Positions 41,530 to 48,924 of a stretch of 48,924 bases of DNA are shown here, one piece after another (the first letter of the stretch is position 1; the number at the start of each line of letters is the position of its first letter). The DNA is from a bacterium. Lineage in GTDB: Bacteria > Patescibacteriota > Minisyncoccia > Phycocordibacterales > UBA1550. Location: NCBI GenBank assembly GCA_030649835.1, contig JAUSES010000068.1:1-48924 (forward strand). The letters run 5' to 3'. The notes under the pieces were generated by a model. It was not told the origin of the DNA. It did not search any database and was given only the letters and a program-made list of their open reading frames with translations. The translations under genes and the position numbers were made by a program.

Positions 41530-43437
41530 TTACTGTACCACATTTGCGTCGTTCGCACTAAATTGTGGATCAGAAGAAATGTAGGTCGTGAGGGCCTGTT
41601 TTTTATCAGAAATTTCAGTTTTAGTAAAATCATCGGTACCAGAAAGAGAGAAGTCCCCCGTGAGAAGTGGTGCGTGATTGATGTGACTTATGCTTGGCAA
41701 AAAAGAAATCTGAAACGACGCATCGCGAGACCCCCCTGCAGGAATACGTCCCACGTTCCACGTTACCTCACCTCTATTTTCATCAAAAGTAATGTTCTCC
41801 CCTTCTGGATAAATCTTCCCCAACCATTTCGTATAAATTGGAAGTGTTGTTTTTGCTATCACACTAGAAACATTGTTTGCTGAATTTCTTGCGGTAAGGC
41901 TAATCGTATATGTCGTAGGTTTGTCTGCTTGTGGGGGTATTGGCCCCGTGTTCTGAAATGGCCCAGAAAAGTAGAGTCCTTTTGCTCCGAGGCGCACCTC
42001 TGTTTCAAATTTTACACTCCGTGTCAAAAAAGTTGAATAGTTTTCTGAAGCAGAATCAGTCAAGAGCCCTCCTCGTGCACGTATTTCAAAAATAATCTGC
42101 GGATTTTTTATAAGTCGCATCGCATCTACACCGAGGGCAATCGGAGAAAAACTAAAGCTCATGGAACCTTTTGCGCCAGGATCAAGAGATGCAAGTGCTT
42201 GATCTCCCGATTTGTCCCATACTACGGTGTTGTCTATAGAGCGGTAATACCCACCGGTAGACGCATAGAGGGAATATTTATCAAGCGCAGCCCCCTTGAG
42301 CTTTACCTCAAACACAACATCAGTTACTTTTGTGGGGTTGTTGTTTTGCCACAATATATCCACACGTACACCCTTACCCAACGACGTGACCGTATCCTGT
42401 GCACTGTTGTTGTTCACTGAAGTTTGTATTGCCAAAAATGGCTTCGTGATAATACTCGACTCAGTGGAGGCATTATACATAATGCCAATATGTCGCTCAT
42501 CTTTTACGCTTTCAGTCCCAATAGAAATTTTTGTAAATTTTTCTTCACCCTCTTGCCCCTCAAGGATGCCACGAACTTTTATCGTACGCTTTTCTTGCGA
42601 TGAAAGCCCCGAAATACCCCAAATATTATTGCCATATGTTGGCGCTGGAGTAGCGTTTTGAAACGTAAATCCTGGTGCATATGTTACTTCTGTGATGAGC
42701 GCAGGGAGTGCCTCCTTACTGTTTGACTCTATATCAATATTAAATTCTATTTCCTGTCCCGAGCTTGTATTTTTAGGAATCGAAAGTTTAATATTTATTG
42801 GGGAAGAAGAAAGTTTTATCTGATACATCGCTTTCTTCTTTATGGTCGCATTTGACCCTGCCATCTGATACTCGAGAGTCACTCCAACTTCCCTATTTGT
42901 ATTTTCTTCACCATATAGTGTCGCGTTCACTATCTCCGTGATTGACTGCCCAACTTTGAGTGGCCCTAAATCTTTCGCAGTACGGAGAAGCTCAGTACCA
43001 CCAGGAGCAGAATAAAATCCTGTAGGATATTCCACAAGAAGGGTCGCAGCATCTATAGGCACCTTGTTGTTATTAACAATAGTAAATTTTGTATCAAATG
43101 GTTCTCCTCCTGCTACCGCTACTGGATTTTCAATTTTAATTTGAATATTTTCTCCAGAGATGATATTTGACCCTCGCCACCAAATAACCACAGCGACAAT
43201 AACTGCAAGAACAAAAAACCAGAGCGAAAATTTAACAAATTTTTTCAAGATAGAATGATGTTTTAATGCTTTTGTCTCCTCGTCAAGAAAAGTAGGCGCT
43301 TCAGGTGCACTTTCCCATGTTGGTGTTGCCGTGGACTCTTTATGAGGAAGAATGTCTTCCACGCGATGTGATTTGAAATCTTTCGAATAGAGTTCCTTTT
43401 CAAGGTCCGCTATTTTACTCTTTATATCGTCTGACAT
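41530..43437 (-). CDS. Large membrane-anchored Ig-like/DUF11-type protein (635 aa)
   Basis: Cytoplasmic charged N-terminus (about 70 residues, coiled-coil-like MSDDIKSKIADLEKELYSKD), one membrane helix (FSLWFFVLAVIVAVVIWW, about 70-90), then about 540 outer residues in tandem beta-sandwich domains (for example ENPVAVAGGEPFDTKFTIVN, TSSGQEIEFNIDIESNSKEA, RVDILWQNNNPTKVTDVVFE, TTYTISLTARNSANNVSSVI). These resemble CARDB/DUF11 adhesion repeats. TATAAT lies exactly 6 nt before the ATG, giving a leaderless mRNA starting just inside the recO end. Likely a surface adhesin or scaffold. Confidence 0.78.
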   Translation of the reverse strand: MSDDIKSKIADLEKELYSKDFKSHRVEDILPHKESTATPTWESAPEAPTFLDEETKALKHHSILKKFVKFSLWFFVLAVIVAVVIWWRGSNIISGENIQIKIENPVAVAGGEPFDTKFTIVNNNKVPIDAATLLVEYPTGFYSAPGGTELLRTAKDLGPLKVGQSITEIVNATLYGEENTNREVGVTLEYQMAGSNATIKKKAMYQIKLSSSPINIKLSIPKNTSSGQEIEFNIDIESNSKEALPALITEVTYAPGFTFQNATPAPTYGNNIWGISGLSSQEKRTIKVRGILEGQEGEEKFTKISIGTESVKDERHIGIMYNASTESSIITKPFLAIQTSVNNNSAQDTVTSLGKGVRVDILWQNNNPTKVTDVVFEVKLKGAALDKYSLYASTGGYYRSIDNTVVWDKSGDQALASLDPGAKGSMSFSFSPIALGVDAMRLIKNPQIIFEIRARGGLLTDSASENYSTFLTRSVKFETEVRLGAKGLYFSGPFQNTGPIPPQADKPTTYTISLTARNSANNVSSVIAKTTLPIYTKWLGKIYPEGENITFDENRGEVTWNVGRIPAGGSRDASFQISFLPSISHINHAPLLTGDFSLSGTDDFTKTEISDKKQALTTYISSDPQFSANDANVVQ

Positions 43438-43455
43438 TTTAATATTATAACATGA

Positions 43456-44043
43456 TTACAAATGTGAAGCATTAAACGCTTCGTTTATTTGAGGGAGCAC
43501 GGTGAGGCGAATTTTTTCAAAGCCCTGTAGTATTTCGCTTTTGTATGGATCTGCTACTAGAAAATCATCATACCCTTCGCTGTTTAAGTACCCTAGATGA
43601 ACCAGCACACGTAAGGTATAGAGGGTTTCAAAAGAAAGTATTAGTTCTGGTTTAATTCTTTCTTTTTCCAAAAAAGTAACCACCCTTTCTGCTTCTTCAA
43701 AAAGCTCCCTGTCGCACCCCTCACCCTGAAGAAGGCGCGCGAGGAGCGCACAAAACTCTGCAAAGAGTTTTGTGCGCGTAGGGTCTTTCTTAATACTCTC
43801 AATAGTTCGGTCTGCGCCCGCACTCACTATTCTCCACATTTCTTTTCCTCGTACCAAATCTACGTTTACAAATGAGTGGTCTTGGAGGATGTATCTCAGT
43901 TTTGACTTCCCCTCTCGCACCGCCTGCGCATGTGCCCCCACGAGCCCGAGCTCCTCAGTAAATATTTTATAAAAACGATTTGACTCGCCGGATAATGAGC
44001 TCATGAGTATCAAACCACGGGTGTGGTAAATGTGATGCGTCAT
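43456..44043 (-). CDS. recO: DNA repair protein RecO
   Basis: RecA loader that displaces SSB. OB-fold N-terminus (HTRGLILMSSLSGESNRFYK, EELGLVGAHAQAVREGKSKL) followed by the helical domain (FAEFCALLARLLQGEGCDRE, then ETLYTLRVLVHLGYL). 195 aa against a usual 230-250; the C-terminal zinc finger is absent. Begins 2 nt after the ileS stop, so translationally coupled. Confidence 0.88.
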   Translation of the reverse strand: MTHHIYHTRGLILMSSLSGESNRFYKIFTEELGLVGAHAQAVREGKSKLRYILQDHSFVNVDLVRGKEMWRIVSAGADRTIESIKKDPTRTKLFAEFCALLARLLQGEGCDRELFEEAERVVTFLEKERIKPELILSFETLYTLRVLVHLGYLNSEGYDDFLVADPYKSEILQGFEKIRLTVLPQINEAFNASHL

Positions 44044-44045
44044 AG

Positions 44046-47000
44046 CTATTTACTTATTTCAAACGCAAAGCCGATTCCATCGACGAGAGCATCTGTTCCT
44101 TCTACTTCCCCAAATACAATCTCGCTCACCTGTGCGGTTTTTTTAATTTCCTGAGAAAACTCTTCTACGAGAGCTCTTCCTTCATCTGTCGTTTTAATAG
44201 TCAGGGTAATAATATCTGATGGGTTAAGTTTAGACTCCTTACGAAGCTCCTGTATGTCACGAAGTAAGTCCCGAAGTTGCCCTTCCCTCTTCAGGTTTGG
44301 GGTGACATTTGTATCAAGAGATACCTCATCGATAAGTGAACTATCAAAGGCAACTTCTTTAATGTTTACTTCATCCAAAATGAGTGCAATGTAATAATCT
44401 TTTCCTTTTAGTTCTGTGTTTTTTACCGTCAGTCGGGTGAGTGGCTGACGCACCTTTATCCCCGCTTTGGCGCGGGCTTCAAGCCCAAGCGATACGATAC
44501 GGCGTACCTCTGTCATTTTCACAAGCGCCTCAGTCTCATGCTCCTCGCACAAAGGGGGCGACATGTCGCTCCAACCTTCGAGATGTACACTTTCTTTTTT
44601 TCCACCTACACGTTTATAAATATCTTCTGCGAGAAAAGGCATTATGGGCGCAATAAGTTTTGAAAACTCAGTGAGAACGATGCGCGTGGTGCTGATCGCT
44701 TGTGCGCGGTCGTCAGCGTCATCTGATTTAAAACGGTCTCTAGAGCGACGCACATACCATGTAGAGAGGTCGTCCACAAAAAGATTGAGTGGCTTCACCG
44801 CGCGGTCAATCTCGTATGCATCAAGAGCCGCTGACTCTTCACAAGTTACTTCTTTTAAGCGTGCAAATATCCACATATCCAGTACGTTGGGCGCATGTGT
44901 TGGCGCATGCTCTTCCCCACGGTACAATTCGTAAAACGACAATACGTTGGAAATACGCATAATGATTTTTTTTACCACTTCATCAACGCCACGCTCAACA
45001 AACGCCAAATCCTCAGCATGCACAATAGGTGAAGAAAGAAGGTAGTATCTTACAGCATCGACTCCATATCTATTTATTACATCAATTGGGTCGGGGTAAT
45101 TTTTAAGACTTTTTGACATCTTTTGCCCATCCTCCGCGAGAACCATTCCGTTTACAATTACATTTTTAAACGGTGCCTTATCAAAAAGTGCAGCCGAGAG
45201 CACCATCATGCTGTAGAACCACCCGCGGGTTTGGTCAACTCCTTCTGCAATAAAATCCGCAGGAAAATTCTTCTCAAAGAGTTCTTTGTTTTCAAACGGA
45301 TAGTGGAACTGTGCATATGGCATTGATCCTGACTCAAACCAGCAGTCAAACACATACGGCACGCGAGACATTTTTCCTCCGCAGATACACTCCACATTTA
45401 CTTCGTCGATATATGGCAAATGAAAATCAAATTCATAATCTGCATTGTGTGGAAATGGAGTAAAAGTAAGTTTTGTGACTTCGCCTGGTAAAACAAAATC
45501 CTCTTTCCCATCTTTTAGTTCAAGACTACGAGCAATTCCCGCGCCTTCAGCTCCTGCCACAAGCATCCACACAGAATATTCATGAGTGACAATAAGAATT
45601 GTTTTTCCTTGATATTGTTTATCTATCTCTTCTAGAAAATCCATTGCTCTGCGTTTTACATCAAGTAGATTCTCCCCTCCCTGTGGACGCTTCGTAAATT
45701 TTTGTTCCTGCGAAGAAAAATACTCTCTATATTCACTAATTGGTTTCCCATTAAACCCTCGAGCATCAAGTTCTTTTATTCGTTCATCGACAATAATTTT
45801 TCCAACCTCATAACCAATTTCTCTAGCAACGATATCAGCTGTTTGTCTCGTGCGAGCAAATGGTGAAGTGATGATTATATCAATATTATTATCTTTGAGT
45901 TTTTGTGCTGCATTTTCTACAGAAACGCGTCCATTGGCAGTTAGCCCAAACGCTTCACTTCCATTAACTTCCGAACTTACTATTCCACGGGCGTTACTCT
46001 CTGCTTGTCCGTGGCGCATTACAATGTATTTATTGCCTGATTTTTTTGTATGTTCAGCAAGCTCCGCGCGAGAACCAAAAACTTTTCTAGTGTCGCATTT
46101 TTTACATTCCCACACGGGGATAGGTGCGCCCCAATACCGCGAGCGGGAAATAGCCCAGTCGCGCGCTCCCTCCAGCCACTTACCAAAGCGCCCATCACGC
46201 ATGTTTTTTGGCACCCAGGAAGTCTTTGCGTTTTCAGCGAGAAGCTTGTCTTTAATCTCAGGCACTTTTACAAACCACGACTGTGCTGCGTAGTTGAGAA
46301 GCGGAGTATCACAGCGCCAACAGTGTGGGTATGCATGCACAATTTTTTCTTTTGAAAAAAGCGCTCCTATTCCGGCGAGATGTTTAATAATCAAGATATC
46401 TGTCGCTTGATGCGCGTCCTTTTCTCCTCCTTTTGGTCTTACAGATGCGCCCGCAAAATCAAGCACTTCTTTTTTCATAGTGCCATCCATGCCAACATGC
46501 TGAATAAACGGAAGTTTTTCGCGTATTCCGAGCGCCATATCGTCCTCACCAAAAGCGGGCGCAATATGCACGACCCCCGTACCACTTTCCATAGTCACAA
46601 AATCTGCACCATATACTTTCCATCCATTTTCGTGATTTTCTAACGTTTTGTCCTTCGCATAATAATCAAAAATAGGTTTGTAGGACTTTCCTACGAGTTC
46701 CTTCCCTTTCATTTCTGAAATAACCTTGTACTCTTTCCCGGCGAGCGCTGTCTCTACGCGCGATTTTGCTAAAATATATTTTTCTTCTCCTATAGAAACT
46801 TTTAGATACTCTGCCTCTGGGTTCACTGCAAGCGCCACATTCCCAGGGAGCGTCCATGGGGTTGTAGTCCATGCTAAAATAAAGGTACCGGGTTCATTTA
46901 CTATTTCAAATTTTACCGTAACCGAAATATCAGTAATATCTTTGTATCCCTGCGCTATTTCATTGTTTGAAAGTGTCGTCTCACAACGTGGACAAATGTG

Positions 47001-47558
47001 CATAGGCTTGAAACCCTGGTATACAAGATTTTTTTCATATAATGTTTTAAAAGCCCACCACACACTCTCGGTGTAGTTTGCATCCATCGTGCTGTACTCG
47101 TGCTCCATATCAACAAAGCGGCCAATGCGGGGAATGAATTTTTTCCACTCCTTGTCGTAGCGATACACAGACGCGCGACACGCCTCGTTGAATTTTTCAA
47201 TACCGAGCGTTTCAATGTCTTTTTTGTGCAAAAGGCCAAGCTCCTTTTCAACCAGGTTTTCAACAGGAAGGCCGTGACAGTCCCACCCCCATACGCGACG
47301 TACATTACGCCCGCGCATCGTTTGGTAGCGTGGAATTGCATCCTTAATAACACTTGCAAGGATGTGCCCATAGTGCGGAAGCCCTGTCGCAAATGGCGGC
47401 CCATCATAAAAAACAAAATCTTCCCCATCTTTTGTTTGTTCTAGCGACTTTTCAAAAATATATGCCGACTCCCAAAACGCAAGGGTTTCCTCCTCGCGCT
47501 TTGCAATTTCTGAGTGGTTTTTCTGATCTCCATCTTTTTTACTTAGTACATCACTCAT
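44046..47558 (-). CDS. ileS: Isoleucyl-tRNA synthetase with inserted histidine-phosphatase domain (1170 aa)
   Basis: Class I synthetase: PPFATGLPHYGH (HIGH motif), editing domain (WTTTPWTLPGN, GTGVVHIAPAFGEDD), KMSKS in LAEDGQKMSKSLKNYPDP, and C-terminal anticodon domain (WYVRRSRDRF). Length exceeds the about 950-1040 of relatives because roughly 195 residues are inserted between GSRAELAEHT and DFHLPYIDEV, just before DCWFESGSMPYAQ. The insert is a complete histidine phosphatase (see separate entry). Start at 47558 (MSDVLSKK), since the track's 11 extra codons are unlike the family. The zinc ligands CKKC and CICGG flank the insert. First gene of ileS-recO. Confidence 0.95.
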   Translation of the reverse strand: MSDVLSKKDGDQKNHSEIAKREEETLAFWESAYIFEKSLEQTKDGEDFVFYDGPPFATGLPHYGHILASVIKDAIPRYQTMRGRNVRRVWGWDCHGLPVENLVEKELGLLHKKDIETLGIEKFNEACRASVYRYDKEWKKFIPRIGRFVDMEHEYSTMDANYTESVWWAFKTLYEKNLVYQGFKPMHICPRCETTLSNNEIAQGYKDITDISVTVKFEIVNEPGTFILAWTTTPWTLPGNVALAVNPEAEYLKVSIGEEKYILAKSRVETALAGKEYKVISEMKGKELVGKSYKPIFDYYAKDKTLENHENGWKVYGADFVTMESGTGVVHIAPAFGEDDMALGIREKLPFIQHVGMDGTMKKEVLDFAGASVRPKGGEKDAHQATDILIIKHLAGIGALFSKEKIVHAYPHCWRCDTPLLNYAAQSWFVKVPEIKDKLLAENAKTSWVPKNMRDGRFGKWLEGARDWAISRSRYWGAPIPVWECKKCDTRKVFGSRAELAEHTKKSGNKYIVMRHGQAESNARGIVSSEVNGSEAFGLTANGRVSVENAAQKLKDNNIDIIITSPFARTRQTADIVAREIGYEVGKIIVDERIKELDARGFNGKPISEYREYFSSQEQKFTKRPQGGENLLDVKRRAMDFLEEIDKQYQGKTILIVTHEYSVWMLVAGAEGAGIARSLELKDGKEDFVLPGEVTKLTFTPFPHNADYEFDFHLPYIDEVNVECICGGKMSRVPYVFDCWFESGSMPYAQFHYPFENKELFEKNFPADFIAEGVDQTRGWFYSMMVLSAALFDKAPFKNVIVNGMVLAEDGQKMSKSLKNYPDPIDVINRYGVDAVRYYLLSSPIVHAEDLAFVERGVDEVVKKIIMRISNVLSFYELYRGEEHAPTHAPNVLDMWIFARLKEVTCEESAALDAYEIDRAVKPLNLFVDDLSTWYVRRSRDRFKSDDADDRAQAISTTRIVLTEFSKLIAPIMPFLAEDIYKRVGGKKESVHLEGWSDMSPPLCEEHETEALVKMTEVRRIVSLGLEARAKAGIKVRQPLTRLTVKNTELKGKDYYIALILDEVNIKEVAFDSSLIDEVSLDTNVTPNLKREGQLRDLLRDIQELRKESKLNPSDIITLTIKTTDEGRALVEEFSQEIKKTAQVSEIVFGEVEGTDALVDGIGFAFEISK
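45447..46031 (-). other. Histidine-phosphatase (phosphoglycerate mutase-like) domain inside IleRS
   Basis: The inserted segment contains the RHG motif VMRHGQAESN, SPFARTRQTA (second arginine), GGENLLDVKRRAM (Glu/Arg), and VTHEYSVW with the second catalytic histidine. All four pocket elements of an active branch-2-free histidine phosphatase are therefore kept. It lies at residues about 510-705, in the short linker that joins the zinc region to the CWFESG block in normal IleRS. It could hydrolyse a phosphorylated metabolite, a nucleotide or an aminoacyl-adenylate product; substrate unknown. Confidence 0.9.
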
Positions 47559-47720
47559 ATTTCCAAAGAATACCACAAACCCTTTGCCCAACCAAAATTT
47601 GCTCTACTTTTAAAATCGAGACCTAAACTGCAGATGTGTAGTGTTTAAATTCCGCCGATACCATAAAAACTTCAATTTCTAGGTGTCCTAATTGGACTCT
47701 TGATTTTTTCACGAAATTAT

Positions 47721-48924
47721 CTACGGCGTAGGTTTTGGAAAAACTAACATTCTCGCTGTTTTCCAGAACGAGGCTCGGGTGTATTTATATGGCAATGGCT
47801 CGTTATATAAATACATATCCATTGACCAGTTGTGTGTACCCGTCCCCAACGCCAAAGTAGGCCCTGTCATTTCTTTTATCACCACATTATTTACAGATAT
47901 CCTTAGTGCACCTTTGCCTCCATCTACTGTAGCTCGTTCATCCAGAAATGCTTCGATAACAATAGGAATGAGTGTATTACGTGAAAGCCCATGAACCTCA
48001 GCGATGCGCTGTGGGGAAGTGGCTGTACCTACGCGCAAGGAAAAAAAGATCATGAGTTTGGTGGGATCTTGTGAATCCGTATCTACAATTGCGGCTAAAG
48101 GCGGGTTACCTTGAGAAGGGCTTTTTACTTGCCAAAACAAAACTGGGCTCGTTCCCGTTGGGGTCAATGTCCAAATATTTTGAGGATCCTCCGCGCCAAA
48201 AGCTACGTTCAAATCCCAACGCACATGAGTGCGTGGAGGAATCGCATAGGAAGTTACTTGGGTCCGGCACTTTCCGGCAGTAATACCATCTCCTTCGTTA
48301 TATCGCACCATGGTAAGGTCGTCCCCGTTTATATTTTTCTGCTTGTCGACTTTTCCCGGAGCTCCCATATTAGTCATCATATCGCCATTTAAATTAACGG
48401 ACACTCCCAGAGCAGTGTCCCAATATTGAAATTGAGCTGGATCAGCTTTGCCTGTTAGTGGATTTACAAATGGAACATTACCACTAAAATCATATGCGCG
48501 TGGTGAGCCCCATAACGTATAGGGAGTGGAAGTATCCATGATATTGAGTAAGTAGGTTTCTGTTGCAACAAAGGCGTCAGTGGTGCTTGCCCCCACATAG
48601 TATTCCTCAGAATCCGGGATAGTTAGAGTAGAGCCGGTCAGCAACGGGACAGTGCTGGACGAAGTTGATGTAGTCGCGGTCGAGACCGGAGATGGGACGA
48701 ATACAACCACAGGAGTGGTCGTAGTCACCACCACACACGCATTCGTACTACAACTCTGAGTGGATTCTCCGGAACAGCTCTCACCCCCGTTTGCAGGAGT
48801 TGGGTTCGTACAAGTTCTCGTTTGGGTTCCCGTTAAACCACAGGCAGTTACCGAACAAGCACCGTACGCACTCCATCCTCCGTTTACGGGAGAGGGGGTT
48901 GAAGAAGATGGTGCTGAAGAGGCT
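47721..48924 (-). CDS. Secreted TSP1/polysaccharide-lyase-like protein, 3' part (runs off the window)
   Basis: The frame stays open from 47721 to the window end, so the 5' part is missing. The first visible residues encode a Ser/Pro linker and a thrombospondin type-1-like repeat ([20 protein letters not shown], then C and P-x-x-GG-x-x-C pattern). A T/V/P-rich linker and a jelly-roll domain (residues about 80-400) follow, with [51 protein letters not shown] and [20 protein letters not shown]. The latter resembles concanavalin-like polysaccharide-lyase folds. The track's GTG start at 48734 is internal. Probably a cell-surface or secreted carbohydrate-binding or degrading protein. 47592-47720 holds nothing recognisable. 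Confidence 0.72.
   Translation of the reverse strand, partial: ASSAPSSSTPSPVNGGWSAYGACSVTACGLTGTQTRTCTNPTPANGGESCSGESTQSCSTNACVVVTTTTPVVVFVPSPVSTATTSTSSSTVPLLTGSTLTIPDSEEYYVGASTTDAFVATETYLLNIMDTSTPYTLWGSPRAYDFSGNVPFVNPLTGKADPAQFQYWDTALGVSVNLNGDMMTNMGAPGKVDKQKNINGDDLTMVRYNEGDGITAGKCRTQVTSYAIPPRTHVRWDLNVAFGAEDPQNIWTLTPTGTSPVLFWQVKSPSQGNPPLAAIVDTDSQDPTKLMIFFSLRVGTATSPQRIAEVHGLSRNTLIPIVIEAFLDERATVDGGKGALRISVNNVVIKEMTGPTLALGTGTHNWSMDMYLYNEPLPYKYTRASFWKTARMLVFPKPTP

Overview
ORGANISM. The window looks like a piece of a small-genome candidate-phyla-radiation bacterium (Patescibacteria, most likely the Parcubacteria side). This is an inference, not a measured placement. It rests on a 23S rRNA with AT-rich hairpin insertions and no linked 16S, compact housekeeping genes (FtsK, RecA, RecO, SSB, S6, S18, L10, L7/L12, EF-P, IspH, Met/Gly/Ile-tRNA synthetases), giant secreted surface proteins, a peptidoglycan-binding-domain surface protein, no tRNA gene that I could find, and many palindromic repeats. 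Most genes are on the minus strand; ftsK, a small membrane protein, recA and efp are on plus.

LAYOUT. (1) 1-3230: the 5' part of a minus-strand 23S rRNA gene (about 604-2520), preceded by a strong promoter, an attenuator-like terminator/anti-terminator pair and a long hairpin. Recognisable 23S stops in helix 63 and is followed by a long hairpin, a small ORF and another strong promoter. (2) 3283-8929: a duplicated cassette of secreted and membrane proteins built from two or three paralogous families that I do not recognise. (3) 9322-12840: a mechanosensitive-channel-like protein, a winged-helix/nucleotidyltransferase-like protein, and rplJ-rplL with an L10 leader. (4) 12890-19200: a phospholipase C-like/lamin-tail/beta-helix giant protein, a membrane protein, a REP-associated (RAYT) Y1 transposase and a TPR protein, scattered with the palindrome AAAGGACSGTCCTTT. 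(5) 19428-24369: a 1116-aa surface protein, a repeat-rich intergenic region, and a winged-helix protein whose gene is full of AAAGGAC heptamers. (6) 24684-31883: ftsK, a membrane protein, recA, ispH, efp and rpsF-ssb-rpsR. (7) 32153-41437: M23 peptidase, secreted beta-propeller, metG-tatD, AI-2E-type permease, M16 peptidase, a cluster of tiny membrane proteins, glyS. (8) 41530-48924: a large Ig-like membrane protein, recO, an ileS carrying a complete histidine-phosphatase domain inserted in its catalytic region, and the 3' part of a TSP1/polysaccharide-lyase-like secreted protein that runs off the window.

THEMES. Information processing (ribosome, tRNA charging, EF-P, RecA/RecO/SSB, FtsK) is interleaved with cell-surface genes. 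Many genes have a -10 hexamer exactly 6-7 nt before the ATG, which predicts leaderless mRNAs; others have good Shine-Dalgarno sites. Palindromic elements of at least four families sit between genes and, in ftsK, tatD and the gene at 26960, inside coding sequence in frame. Long imperfect hairpins recur in rRNA and ribosomal-protein transcripts. The best candidates for something undescribed are the IleRS-phosphatase fusion, the duplicated secreted/membrane cassette, the interrupted 23S with an attenuator in its leader, and the AAAGGAC link between the REP palindromes and the winged-helix gene.
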